Part shown: one piece after another, positions 49,611 to 59,400 of the stretch
Numbering within the stretch: the first letter of the stretch is position 1
Layout of the letters: the number at the start of each line of letters is the position of its first letter
Assembly: GCA_016234445.1 (NCBI GenBank)
Contig: JACRBT010000004.1
Location: forward strand, 310,001 to 374,000
Origin: Chloroflexota bacterium
Lineage (GTDB): Bacteria; Chloroflexota; Dehalococcoidia; Tepidiformales; Tepidiformaceae
Length of the DNA stretch: 64,000 nt
Direction: 5' to 3'
Made by a program: the position numbers and the translations under genes
Notes under the pieces: model-generated
What the model was told of the DNA's origin: nothing
Database searches by the model: none
The model's input: only the letters and a program-made list of their open reading frames with translations

Positions 49611-51542
49611 GTGAGCCAGCACCCCATCCGCATCGGCGTCTGCTACTACCCCGAACACTGGCCCGAGGAGCGCTGGGACTCCGACGCCCGGATGATGGCC
49701 GAACTCGGCCTCGACTGCGCCCGGATCGCCGAGTTCGCCTGGAGCAAGATGGAACCCCGCGAGGGCCACTTCGACTTCGGCTGGCTGGAGCGCGCCGTCG
49801 AGACCCTCGGCCGCCACGGCATCGACGTCATCCTCGGGACGCCCACGGCAACGCCACCCCGTTGGCTGACGTCGGCGTATCCGGACGTCCTTCAGCGGGA
49901 CCGGCGGGGAGCCGTCCGGGGCGCGGGCAGCCGTCGCCACTACTGCGCCAGCAGCGAGCGTTACCGCGAGTTCGGCCGCCGGATCGTCGAGGAGATGGGG
50001 CGCCGCTTCGGCCGGGACTCGCGCGTCATCGGCTGGCAGATCGACAACGAATTCGGCGCCCACGACACGGTCCGCTGCTTCTGCGACGCCTGCGATGCCG
50101 GCTTCCGCAACTGGCTGCGGACGCGCTACGAGAGCCTCGACGCCCTCAACGACACATGGGGGACGGTCTTCTGGAGCGGGACCTTCACCAACTGGGACCA
50201 GGTGGAAACGCCGAAGTTCATGCCTGCCGACCCCCAACCGGGGCACTCGCTGGACTACCGCCGCTTCACCTCCGACGCCTGGCGGGACTTCCAGGGCGAA
50301 CAGGTGCAGATCCTCCGCGCGCTCTCCCCCGGCCGCTGGATCACCCATAACGACATGGGCTGGTTCGGCGAACTGGACTACTACCGCCTCGCCGGGGACC
50401 TCGACTTCATCTCCTGGGACAACTACGTGACCGAGACCACCCCCCAGCACGTCGCCAGCAGCCACGACCTCATGCGCGGCCTCAAACGGAAGCCCTTCTG
50501 GGTGATGGAACAGCAGATGGGGAAGATCAACTGGTGGCGCTACAACCCCGCCTTCGCGCCGGGCGAGATCCGTTCCCGGACATGGCAGGACATCGCTCGC
50601 GGGGCCGACGGCGTGGTCTACTTCCGCTGGCGCCAGGTCAGCTTCGGGTCGGAACAGTATCACTCCGCCATCCTCCGCAACGACGCCACCCCCAGCCGTG
50701 GCTACGAAGAGATCCGGGCACTGATCGCGGAGGTGCGCGCGGTCGAAGACCGCCTCGCGGGGACCACCACGGAGGCCCTGGCAGCGATCCTCCACAGTTA
50801 TGACGACCGCTGGGCGCTCGAACTCGACCCCCAGACGCGTGACCTCGAAGGCTTCAAGGCGCTGCAGGAGTCGTACTTCGCCGCCCACCGCGCGCTCTGG
50901 GAACGCAATGTCACGGCCGACATCGTCGCCAGCGACGCCAGCCTCGACGGCTACCGGCTCGTCCTGGCGCCGCAGATGGTCATCGCCACGGCGGCCATGG
51001 CGGAACGGCTGACGGCCTGGGTCGAGGGCGGCGGCCTGCTCATTCTCGGGCCCCGGGCCGGTTCGAAGACGCCGGAGAACACCACCGGCGGGGTGCTGCC
51101 GCCGGGACCCCTCACCGCCCTCTGCGGCGCCACCGTCGAGGAATACGACGCCCCGCCGCCGAGCGAACCGTTCGCGGTCACCTTTGCGGACGGAGCCGCC
51201 GTACCCGCGCGGACGTGGAGAGACGTCCTCGGGGCGCGGGGGGCGGAGGTCCTCGCCCTCTACTCGGGCGGCACCTTCGATGGACTGCCCGCCGTGACGG
51301 TCCACCGGGTGGGCACGGGGATTGTTGTGCTCTGCGGGACCTACGGCGGCCACGACCTCTGGAGCGCCATCCTCGACCGGGTGGCCGCGGAAATCGCGCC
51401 GGCGTCGTCGGCGCCCGCGAATGTCGAAGTCGTGCGGCGGACCGGGAACGGCAAGACCGTCGAGTTCGTCATCAACCACAATCGCGAGACCGTGGCGTAC
51501 GAAGGGCGTACGCTCGCGCCCCTGGGGGTGGTTGTGCGATGA
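49611..51542 (+). CDS. GH42 beta-galactosidase
   Basis: 643-residue family 42 glycoside hydrolase, cleaving beta-galactosides. The TIM barrel opens GVCYYPEHWPEERWDSDARMMAELGLDCARIAEFAW; acid/base E147 lies in QIDNEFG and nucleophile E300 in FWVMEQQ. Four cysteines (C112, C156, C158, C161) match the zinc-cluster ligands of thermophilic GH42 enzymes. The A-domain is followed by a trimerisation domain and a small C-terminal beta domain ending VEFVINHNRETV. No signal peptide is present, so it is cytoplasmic. It overlaps the amidohydrolase gene (ATGA). Confidence 0.94.
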   Translation: MSQHPIRIGVCYYPEHWPEERWDSDARMMAELGLDCARIAEFAWSKMEPREGHFDFGWLERAVETLGRHGIDVILGTPTATPPRWLTSAYPDVLQRDRRGAVRGAGSRRHYCASSERYREFGRRIVEEMGRRFGRDSRVIGWQIDNEFGAHDTVRCFCDACDAGFRNWLRTRYESLDALNDTWGTVFWSGTFTNWDQVETPKFMPADPQPGHSLDYRRFTSDAWRDFQGEQVQILRALSPGRWITHNDMGWFGELDYYRLAGDLDFISWDNYVTETTPQHVASSHDLMRGLKRKPFWVMEQQMGKINWWRYNPAFAPGEIRSRTWQDIARGADGVVYFRWRQVSFGSEQYHSAILRNDATPSRGYEEIRALIAEVRAVEDRLAGTTTEALAAILHSYDDRWALELDPQTRDLEGFKALQESYFAAHRALWERNVTADIVASDASLDGYRLVLAPQMVIATAAMAERLTAWVEGGGLLILGPRAGSKTPENTTGGVLPPGPLTALCGATVEEYDAPPPSEPFAVTFADGAAVPARTWRDVLGARGAEVLALYSGGTFDGLPAVTVHRVGTGIVVLCGTYGGHDLWSAILDRVAAEIAPASSAPANVEVVRRTGNGKTVEFVINHNRETVAYEGRTLAPLGVVVR

Positions 51543-52687
51543 CCCTGGCGCTGCGCGGCGGCATGGTATGGGACGGCCTCGGCGACGGCCCGCGGGAAGC
51601 GACCGTCGTCATCGACGGCGACAGGATCGCGGCGATCGGGCCGGACAGCGGTGCCCCCGACTCGGTCGACGTCTCCGGGCTCACCGTCATCCCGGGCCTC
51701 ATCGAAGGCCACGCGCACCTCTGTTTCAACGCCGCCACCGACTGGCGCGCCGTCTACGACTCCGACTCCGCGCCGCGGATGCTGTTGCGTATGGCCGCCG
51801 CCGGGCGCTCGATGCTGGAAGCGGGGATCACCACCGTCCGCGACCTCGGCGCCCCAACCGCGCTCTCCATCGAAATGCGCGAAGCGTTCGCCACCGGCCT
51901 CGCCCTCGGGCCCCGGTTGCTCGTCTCCGGGGCGCCGATCACGACCACCGGCGGCCATTGCTGGTTCATGGGGGGCGAGGCCGACAGCGAGGTCGAAGTC
52001 CGGCGCGAAGTCCGAAAGCGCGTCAAAGCGGGCTGTGACTGGATAAAGGTGATGGCGACGGGCGGCAACATGACCCGGGGCACGAACACCTTCGAAGCGC
52101 AGTTCACGGTCGACGAACTCCGGGCCTGCGTGGCCGAGGCCCACCGGCTCAACCGGAAGGTCGCCGCCCACGCCCACGGCTCGGCAGGCATCGCCGTCGC
52201 CGTCGAAGCCGGCGTCGACATGCTGGAGCACTGCACCTTCGACACCCCCGATCACGGCATCGTCGCCGACCCGGCGGTGGTCGCCGGGATCGCCCGCAAG
52301 GGCATCGTCGTCTCGCCCACCGTCTCCATCGGCTACCGGGCGTGGCGCAGCGACGGCCGCAAGTCGCAGCGCGCAGCCGCCCTCCGGGAGATGGTCGCAG
52401 CCGGCTGCCCAATGCTCATGAGCACCGACTGCGGCATCCCCGGGGTGCCCCACGACGCCCTCGCCGGGGGGATGGAGGTGCTCTCCGAATACGCGAAAAT
52501 TCCGCCTATCGATGTGCTGAAGCTCGCGACGAGCACCGCCGCCCAGCGCCTCGGCTTGCCCGACCGCGGCGTCCTCGCGGAGGGACGTCTTGCGGACGTG
52601 CTCGTGGTGGAGGGCGACCCGACCCGGGACCTTGCCGCCCTCGGCCGGGTCCGGATGGTGTTCAAGGGCGGCCTGCGCGTCCGCTGA
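51539..52687 (+). CDS. Amidohydrolase family protein (prolidase/imidazolonepropionase-like)
   Basis: 382-residue metal-dependent hydrolase. Metal ligands H58 and H60 (IEGHAHLCF), a bridging Lys in WIKVMATGG, His pairs in AAHAHG and LEHCTF, and Asp in MSTDCG are as expected for the Xaa-Pro dipeptidase/imidazolonepropionase-like branch. A Met-Pro-Gly-rich C-terminal beta segment (GRLADVLVVEGDP) completes the fold. It is translationally coupled to the GH42 gene, but no shared pathway is obvious. Confidence 0.9.
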   Translation: MTLALRGGMVWDGLGDGPREATVVIDGDRIAAIGPDSGAPDSVDVSGLTVIPGLIEGHAHLCFNAATDWRAVYDSDSAPRMLLRMAAAGRSMLEAGITTVRDLGAPTALSIEMREAFATGLALGPRLLVSGAPITTTGGHCWFMGGEADSEVEVRREVRKRVKAGCDWIKVMATGGNMTRGTNTFEAQFTVDELRACVAEAHRLNRKVAAHAHGSAGIAVAVEAGVDMLEHCTFDTPDHGIVADPAVVAGIARKGIVVSPTVSIGYRAWRSDGRKSQRAAALREMVAAGCPMLMSTDCGIPGVPHDALAGGMEVLSEYAKIPPIDVLKLATSTAAQRLGLPDRGVLAEGRLADVLVVEGDPTRDLAALGRVRMVFKGGLRVR

Positions 52688-52703
52688 GCAAGGAGGGGCC
52701 AGG

Positions 52704-53280
52704 ATGGCAGGGACCATCACCTTCGCGCCCGTGACAGCAGACCGCTGGGCCGGACCTGGAGCGGCTCTTTGGCCCTCAGGGAGCCTACGGCGGCTGCTGG
52801 TGCATGTTCTGGCGCCAGACCCGCAAGGAATACGAATCCCTGAAGGGCACGGAGAACAAGGCGTCCATGCAGGCGATTGTCGGCCGCGACGAAGTCCCCG
52901 GGATCATCGGCTACGTCGACGGCGTCCCCGCAGGCTGGGTCTCCGTCAGCCCGCGCGCGGCGTTCCCATCGCTGAACCGGTCGCGGACCCTGAAACCCGT
53001 CGACGACGAACCCGCCTGGTCGATCGTCTGCTTCTACGTGGCCCGCGAGCGCCGGGGCACGGGCCTCATGTCCGGGCTCATCGGCGCGGCGGCCGACTAC
53101 GCCCGCGAACAGGGCGCGACCGTGATCGAGGGCTACCCGGAAGAGGTCGCCGCCGATGGGCAGAAGAACCTTGCCTTCGCGGGAGCCTACATGGGGGTGC
53201 GGCCAGCCTTCGAACCGGCCGGTTTCGTGGAGGTCGTCAAGCGCGGGCGCCAGCCGGTCATGCGGAAGCGGCTCCGTTAG
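52704..53280 (+). pseudogene. GNAT acetyltransferase gene with a +1 frameshift near codon 15
   Basis: The gene starts with AAGGAGGGG and ATG 52704, encoding MAGTITFAPVTADRW, then loses frame at a GGG run at about 52747-52749. The downstream frame continues PDLERLFGPQGAYGGCWCMF and the complete acetyltransferase domain: WSIVCFYVARERRGTGLMSGLIGAAADYA (the R-x2-G-x-G-type acetyl-CoA loop is RRGTGL) and FEPAGFVEV. Removing one G restores a single 191-residue protein. Either the gene is disrupted or the base is a sequencing or assembly error. Translation from ATG 52804 alone would give a 158-residue protein missing the first strand. Confidence 0.82.
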
Positions 53281-53334
53281 CCTGTCCATAACCCCGGGCG
53301 CTTATACACTCGAAGCCGCAAGAGGTTTCGCCCG

Positions 53335-53925
53335 ATGATTTCCAGCATCGTCCTCGCCGCCGGCATGTCGACCCGCATGGGCCAGCCCAAGGCCCTCCTC
53401 GACTGGGGCGGCGAGCCCCTCATCAACTACCAGGTGCGCCAGCTTCGCGAAGCAGGCTGCGACGAGGTCATCGTCGTCCTCGGCCACCAGAGCGACGCCA
53501 TCCAGCGCCAGATGAAGGACGCGAACTGCCGGGTGATGTTCAACGCCCGCCACCAGTTCGGCCGGGCTGGATCGCTCCGGATCGGGGCGAAGGCCGTCAA
53601 CCGCGACGCCGAAGCCATCGTCATCATCAACGTCGACCAGCCCCGGCCCGCCTCCCTGATCAAGGCTCTGATCGACGCCCACAGGGCCGAGAGCGCCGCC
53701 ACCCAACCCACCTTCGCCGGCCGCCACGGCCACCCGGTGGTCGTCTCAGGAAGGCTTCGGGACGAGCTTATGGCCGCCGACGACGCGACCGGCGGGCTCC
53801 AGGGCGTGCTCGCCGCGCACGAGGGCGAGATCGCCAGCGTCCCCTGCGACGCCGTCTGCGAACTCGACGTCAACACCCCCGACGACTACGAGGCGGCCCG
53901 GCGCACGTTCGGTCTCGCCGGCTAG
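53335..53925 (+). CDS. MobA/MocA-like NTP transferase
   Basis: 196-residue nucleotidyltransferase resembling the molybdenum-cofactor cytidylyl/guanylyltransferases. VLAAGMSTRMGQPKALLDWGG is the nucleotide-binding signature (LAAGxSxRMGxxKxLL) and IINVDQPRPASLI carries the metal-binding Asp. TACACT at 53305-53310 and AAGAGG before the ATG give a conventional start. The substrate may be a cofactor or a sugar-phosphate; no molybdenum genes are nearby. It is followed 4 nt later by a HAD hydrolase. Confidence 0.85.
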   Translation: MISSIVLAAGMSTRMGQPKALLDWGGEPLINYQVRQLREAGCDEVIVVLGHQSDAIQRQMKDANCRVMFNARHQFGRAGSLRIGAKAVNRDAEAIVIINVDQPRPASLIKALIDAHRAESAATQPTFAGRHGHPVVVSGRLRDELMAADDATGGLQGVLAAHEGEIASVPCDAVCELDVNTPDDYEAARRTFGLAG

Positions 53926-53929
53926 CGGC

Positions 53930-54610
53930 GTGGCCATCCGGGTTGACCGCCGCCCGGGCCCAAAGGCGGTCATCTTCGACCTCGACGAAACGCTGATCGA
54001 TAGCCGCCGGGCGTGGGAATACGCACTTGAGCAGGCTGTCCTCGCGGTAACGGGCCAGCGCATCGACCCCCGGCCGCTCGTGGAGGAATACCGCGGGCGC
54101 GACTGGCGCGAGGCCGTGGCGATCGTGGTCAACGGGCCCGTGGAGCGGGAACGCGCCGCCGCCCTCTCGGCCAGTATGTTCGGCCGCAGCGCGCTCAAAC
54201 GGCTGCTCGTCCACGAAGGCGTCGGGATGGCGCTCGACGTGCTCCGGGGCGACGCGACCGAGGTCGGCGCCATCTCCCGCTTCCCCCACCAGCTCGCGCT
54301 GCTGCAAGCGCAATCCACGGGGCTCGACCGCTTTCTCGCGGTCCTTTCGGCCACGCCCGGAGACGCGCGGTTCGACGTTGCCGAACGGCTGGCCGGCTGC
54401 CTGCGGTTCCTGGAATACCCGGCCTCGGACTGCGCCTTCGTCTCGGGTGAAGTCACGGCCCTGGAGATGGCCGCGTCGATCGGCTTCCTGGCGTTTGAGG
54501 CGGCGTGGGCGGCCACCGGCGCGACCGGCTTTCCAGCTATCATCCACCCCGGCGGACTGCGAGACCTGCTCGCGAGTCGCCGGGAGGAGGCGCCGCCCCG
54601 AGGGGTCTAG
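53930..54610 (+). CDS. HAD-superfamily hydrolase
   Basis: 226-residue phosphatase-fold protein. Motif I is VIFDLDETLIDS (nucleophile Asp and acid/base Asp in DxDET); the cap domain is helical (LEQAVLAVTGQRIDPRPL, VEEYRGRDWREAV), and SGEVTALEMAASIGFLAFEA is the motif IV region. The start is GTG 53930, 4 nt after the preceding stop. The substrate is unknown. The stop overlaps that of the small zinc-ribbon gene on the other strand by 2 nt. Confidence 0.82.
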   Translation: MAIRVDRRPGPKAVIFDLDETLIDSRRAWEYALEQAVLAVTGQRIDPRPLVEEYRGRDWREAVAIVVNGPVERERAAALSASMFGRSALKRLLVHEGVGMALDVLRGDATEVGAISRFPHQLALLQAQSTGLDRFLAVLSATPGDARFDVAERLAGCLRFLEYPASDCAFVSGEVTALEMAASIGFLAFEAAWAATGATGFPAIIHPGGLRDLLASRREEAPPRGV

Positions 54611-54723
54611 GCGGCGCCTTCCTCGCGCGGCTCGACAAACAGGTGGCAGCCCGGGCAATACGTCTTCGGGCGGCTGGAGAGGAAGCGGAGTTCGCAGGAG
54701 GGGCAGCTGACGATTCGTCGCAT
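54607..54723 (-). CDS. 38-residue zinc-ribbon protein
   Basis: A very small open frame encoding MRRIVSCPSCELRF, then SRPKTYCPGCHLF and an acidic tail (EPREEGAA). Two CxxC pairs, CPSC and CPGC, are separated by 12 residues, the classic zinc-ribbon layout. AAGGGAAAGG lies upstream, 11 bases before the ATG, and TACACAT further upstream may be a -10. It is convergent with and just overlapping the HAD gene. No family is recognised; the clear zinc knuckles make a real gene likely. Confidence 0.65.
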   Translation of the reverse strand: MRRIVSCPSCELRFLSSRPKTYCPGCHLFVEPREEGAA

Positions 54724-54761
54724 GGCTGGGTGGGCCTTTCCCTTGGCTGATGTGTAGAGGT

Positions 54762-54784
54762 TCACACCACGGGGATCGGTGTGA
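54762..54784. promoter_or_regulatory. Inverted repeat in the small zinc-ribbon/YbjQ intergenic region
   Basis: TCACACC and GGTGTGA, 7-bp perfect arms with a 9-nt spacer, lie about 40 bp upstream of the small gene on the minus strand and over 100 bp from the YbjQ start. The rest of 54724-54906 has a TAGACT box at 54872-54877 and no other gene. Confidence 0.4.
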
Positions 54785-54906
54785 TAGGGGAATCTTCGTA
54801 TCAGGAACGCGTAAGAAATAGCCTGAACCTATGGATGGATAGCCATGATTCGCCCGCCGGGGACGGGGTGCTAGACTGACCACATCCCCGAAAGCGAGGT
54901 CCACCC

Positions 54907-55227
54907 ATGGCAGTCACCGTGACCACCACCGGTTCCGTCGAAGGCAAGCAGGTCGTGAGCTACCTGGGCGTCGTCGCCGGCGAAACCATCCTCGGCGTCA
55001 ACGTCTTCAAGGACATCACGGCCGGCTTCCGCAACATCGTCGGCGGCCGCTCCGGCAAGTACGAAGAGGAACTGCGAAAGGGCCGCCAGACGGCGATCGA
55101 AGAGATGGCCCAGCGCGCCACCGAGATGGGCGCCGACGCCGTGCTCGGCGTCAAGATCGACTACGAGACCGTCGGCGGCCAGATGCTGATGGTCACCGCC
55201 TGCGGCACCGCGGTGAAGCTGAGTTAG
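54907..55227 (+). CDS. YbjQ/UPF0145-like heavy-metal-binding-domain protein
   Basis: 106-residue cytoplasmic protein matching the YbjQ/UPF0145 pattern: [41 protein letters not shown], then helix [31 protein letters not shown] and a final strand. The family forms beta-rich oligomers; the function is uncertain. TAGACT at 54872-54877 and a GCGAGG tract precede the ATG. It stands alone, 92 bp before gap. Confidence 0.85.
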   Translation: MAVTVTTTGSVEGKQVVSYLGVVAGETILGVNVFKDITAGFRNIVGGRSGKYEEELRKGRQTAIEEMAQRATEMGADAVLGVKIDYETVGGQMLMVTACGTAVKLS

Positions 55228-55319
55228 GCGCCCGGGCGACAGGCCACCGCGGTGGCCCGGTAAAGCCGGAGCCGGTAGGCTTGGCGGGCAAACACGTCTT
55301 CACGCGGGGGTAACGGATC

Positions 55320-56336
55320 GTGGCTACCAAAGTCGGCATCAACGGGTTCGGGCGCATCGGCCGCCAGGTCTTCAAGGCGATCAGCGAGCGCTATCCCGGC
55401 AAGCTCGAAGTCGTCGCGATCAACGACCTCGTCGCCTCCGAAACCAACGCGAACCTCCTCAAGTACGACAGCAACTACGGCCGCTGGGACAAAGAGATCC
55501 GCGCTGTCGATGGCGGCCTCTCCGTCGATGGCCGCGTCGTCAAAGTGTTCAGCGAACGCGACCCGGGCGCGATCCCGTGGGGCTCCGCCGGCGTGGAGAT
55601 CGTCATCGAATCCACGGGCCTCTTCACGGACGCGACGAAGGCAGCCGCCCACCGCCGCGACAGCGTCCGGAAGGTCATCATCAGCGCCCCCGCGAAGAAC
55701 GAGGACTTTACCATCGTCCTCGGCGTGAACGCCGAAAAGTACGACCCCGCGAAGCACCACGTGATTTCGAACGCCAGCTGCACCACGAACGGGCTCGCCC
55801 CGGTGGTCAAGGTGCTCGTCGATAACCTCGGCGTGGTCAAGGGCCAGATGACCACCATCCACAGCTACACGAACTCCCAGCAGATCCTCGACAAGGCCGC
55901 CGGCACCGACCTTCGCGAAATGCGCGCCGGCGCCCTGAACATCGTCCCGACCTCGACCGGCGCGGCCAAGGCCCTCCGCCTCGTCATCCCCGAGATCGAC
56001 GGGAAACTCGACGGGCTCTCCTACCGCGTCCCCACGCCCACGGTTTCGATCGTCGAGGTCGTCGCCCTCACCGAGAAGGACACCACCAAGGAAGCCCTCA
56101 ACGCGCTCCTCGAAGAGACGGCGGGCGAAAAGATGAAAGGCATCCTTGGGTTCACGATGGACCCCGTCGTCTCCATGGACATGAAGGGCGACGAGCGTTC
56201 GAGCATCGTCGATGGCCAGTCGACGAACGTCGTCGGGGGCAACCTGGTGAAGGTTGCCGCCTGGTACGACAACGAATGGGGCTATGCCTGCCGGATCAGC
56301 GACCTCTGCTCGTTCCTGGTGGCAAAGGGCCTCTAG
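55320..56336 (+). CDS. gap: Glyceraldehyde-3-phosphate dehydrogenase, type I
   Basis: 338-residue glycolytic/gluconeogenic dehydrogenase. NAD-binding KVGINGFGRIGRQVFKA, catalytic C154 in SNASCTTNGLAP, and the substrate-binding NIVPTSTGAAKAL and AWYDNEWGYACR are all present. The usual second cysteine of SCTTNC is Gly here, a harmless variation seen in some lineages. The start is GTG; a purine tract GCGGGGG is placed upstream. No pgk or tpi follows, so it is not in a glycolytic operon. Confidence 0.95.
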   Translation: MATKVGINGFGRIGRQVFKAISERYPGKLEVVAINDLVASETNANLLKYDSNYGRWDKEIRAVDGGLSVDGRVVKVFSERDPGAIPWGSAGVEIVIESTGLFTDATKAAAHRRDSVRKVIISAPAKNEDFTIVLGVNAEKYDPAKHHVISNASCTTNGLAPVVKVLVDNLGVVKGQMTTIHSYTNSQQILDKAAGTDLREMRAGALNIVPTSTGAAKALRLVIPEIDGKLDGLSYRVPTPTVSIVEVVALTEKDTTKEALNALLEETAGEKMKGILGFTMDPVVSMDMKGDERSSIVDGQSTNVVGGNLVKVAAWYDNEWGYACRISDLCSFLVAKGL

Positions 56337-56407
56337 CCCGGTCCCGCTGGCGACCCAAAGAGGAACAATCGCTAGGATAGTCGCCAACCCCACCCCGCGG
56401 GGGATGC

Positions 56408-59400
56408 ATGGCCGAAACCCCGTTCGAGCGTGCCGCAGGGCGAGCCTGGCAGGCCCCGCCGGTCGTGCGCGCCCGGGCCATGCTCCTCTGGTGGCCGGTC
56501 ACCCTCGCCCTCATCCTCCTCCTCGGCGGCTACCTGCGCTTCCATGACCTCCGCTGGGACCAGCCCGCCGGCGCCTCCGCGCCGCTCCAGATGCACCCCG
56601 ACGAGCGGTTCCTTTCCTTCGTCGCCGACCGCGTCGACTGGCCGTCAGACGCCAGCGGGTACTTCGACACCGCCCGGAGCCCGCTCAACCCCTACAACAC
56701 CCCCGACACGCATTCGTTCGTCTACGGCACCTTCCCCCTCTTCCTCGCCAAGGCAGTGAGCACCATCGCGGGGGATGACCCGTCGGGCCCCAACAACAGC
56801 TACGACAAGACCGTGGTCTGGGGCCGGCGGCTCACGGCCCTCTTCGACACAGCCACCATCGCCCTCGTCTTCGGCCTTGGCACCGTCCTCGCCGGGAAGC
56901 GAGCCGGCCTCGCCGCGGCCCTGCTCTACGCCCTCTCGGTCCTCCCCACGCAACTGGCCCACTTCTGGACGATGGACCCCTACGTCGTCTTCTTCGCGAC
57001 CGCGACGCTCCTCCTCTCGGCACTCGCCGTTCGGCCGCCACGGCGCGTCTCGAGCGGCGTCCTCCTCGCCGCCGCCGGCGTGACCGTCGGCCTCGGGCTC
57101 GCGAGCAAGGTCACGGCGCTCCCCATCCTCCTCAGCCCGCTGGTCGCCGTCATGGTCCGGGTCGGCCTGCGCGACCTCACACGGCTGGGCCTGACCTGGC
57201 GCGGCAAGCGGGGCGACTCCCCCGGCGCCAGGATCACCGGCCACTGGACCAGCGACGTCTCCGCGGTCTGCGTCTCCCTGGCGCTGGCGATCGTCGTCTT
57301 TCGCGTCGCCCAGCCCTACGCCTGGACAGGCCCGCACTTCTGGGACATGAGCATCAGCGACTACTGGTGGAGCGACATCCAGCGCGAGCGCGACTTCCAG
57401 AATGGCAACGTCGACTACCCGCCGTTCGTCCAGTTCGCCGGGCGGACGCCGTTCCTGACACCCCTGCGGCACATCGTCCTCTTCGGGCTCGGCCCGGCCC
57501 TCGGGGTGGCGGCGATCGTCTCGCTCGTGGCCGCCGCGGTGGTCATGTTCCGCCGCCGGGAACTCGTCTTCCTCCTGCCGCTGGTCTTCGCCGCCGCCGT
57601 GTTCGGCTTCCAGGGGCCGCGGTTCGTCGCCTTCATGCGCTACTTCGTGCCGCTCTACCCGGTGCTCTGCCTGTTCGCCGCCTGGGGGCTGCTCGAACTC
57701 TGGCGCGCGGCGGGGAACTGGCGAGCAAGCAAGTTCACCCTCGAACTGGCCCGCTGGCGATACGACCTGCCCCACGTCAGCCGGCTTCACATGCGCTGGG
57801 CCGCCGGCGGGGTCATCGCCCTGGTCTTCGGGGCCACCATCTGGTGGGCGGCCGCCTTCCAGGCTGTCTACAACGAAGAACACCCCCGGGTCGCCGCCAG
57901 CCAGTGGATCTACGACAACGTCCCGCCCGGTTCCGGCATCACGGCCGAAATCTGGGACGACTCCCTCCCCTACGGCTTCGGGGGCAGGTCCGCCGGGCTC
58001 TACCGGTTCGTCGAACTGGAGCTCTACCTCCCGGACACGCCCCAGAAAATCCGCGAACTCGTCTACGGCCGCCCCGGGACGCCGCCGAAGCTCGGACTGA
58101 ACAACGCCGACTACGTCGCCATCTCCTCCAACCGCGTCCGCGACTCCATCCCCCGGCTCGAGCGCGAATACCCCGCGACCGCCCGCTACTACGAACTCCT
58201 CGACAGCGGCGAACTCGGCTTCGAACTCGTGAAGACCTTCACCCTCCACCCGACGTTCCTCGGGATCTCCATCGACGACACCAGCGCCGACGAGTCCTTC
58301 ACCGTCTACGACCACCCGGAGGTGCGCATCTACCGCAAGACGGCGGCATGGGACCCCGCGAAGGCTCTCGCCCTCCTCAACGAAGCGCACCCCGAACGGG
58401 CGCTCAACCTCCTCCCCCGCCAGGGTGGCACGAACGGCCTCCAGTTCACGGCCGAAGAGGCCGCGGTCCAGCAGGCCGGCGGCACCTTTAGCGACGCCTT
58501 CGACCGCGACGGCCCCGCGAGCCACCTCCCCTGGCTCTGGTGGCTGGCCTGGCTCGAACTCGCCGCCTTCGCGGCCATCCCCTGGGTGACCTGGCTCTTC
58601 CGCGCCCTGCCCGACCGCGGCTATGGGCTCTCCAAACTCTGCGGGTTCGCCGCCGTCGTCCTCGCGACGTGGCTCGCCACCGCCTGGGGCGCCGCAGACT
58701 TCTCGTGGGGGCTTTGCTGGACGGCGTTCACCGCGGCGATGGTCGCCGGGGTGGTCCTCGGCTACGCGCGGCGGGACACGATCCGCGCCGACTTCCGGGA
58801 GCACTGGGTGTCGTGGGCGGCGATGGAGGCTGTGTTCCTCCTCGCGTTCGCCGGCTTCCTGATGCTGCGTTATGCCAACCCGGACCTCTGGCATCACCCC
58901 CAGGGAGGCGAAAAGCCGATCGAGCTCGCCTATCTCACCGCCGTCGCGCGCTCGACCCACATGCCCCCATACGACCCCTGGTTCGCCGGCGGCACGATGA
59001 ACTACTACTACATGGGCTGGTTCTTCATCGCCGTCCCCATGCGCGCCCTCCGCCTCCTCCCGGAAGTCGGATTCAACCTCGCCGTCCCGACCTTCGCCGC
59101 CCTCGGGGCGACCACCGCCGCCTCGACCGTCCACAACCTCGTCGCCTTGCGCCCGGGCGGGGGAATGTCGCTCCCGTCCCGGCGGACGCTCGTGCTGATG
59201 GCCTTCCTCGGGGCGTTCCTCCTCGTCGGCGTGGCCAATCTCGACGGCGCCCACCAGACCATCGAGCGCTTCCAGTACCTCAACGTCATCACCGACGACC
59301 GCGCCGGCCACGCCACCTATCACTGGAGCCTCTTCAGCGACACGCCCTTCCTCGGAGGCGCCGTCGGCTTCTTCTCCGGCGTCTACCGCTCGATCTTCGA

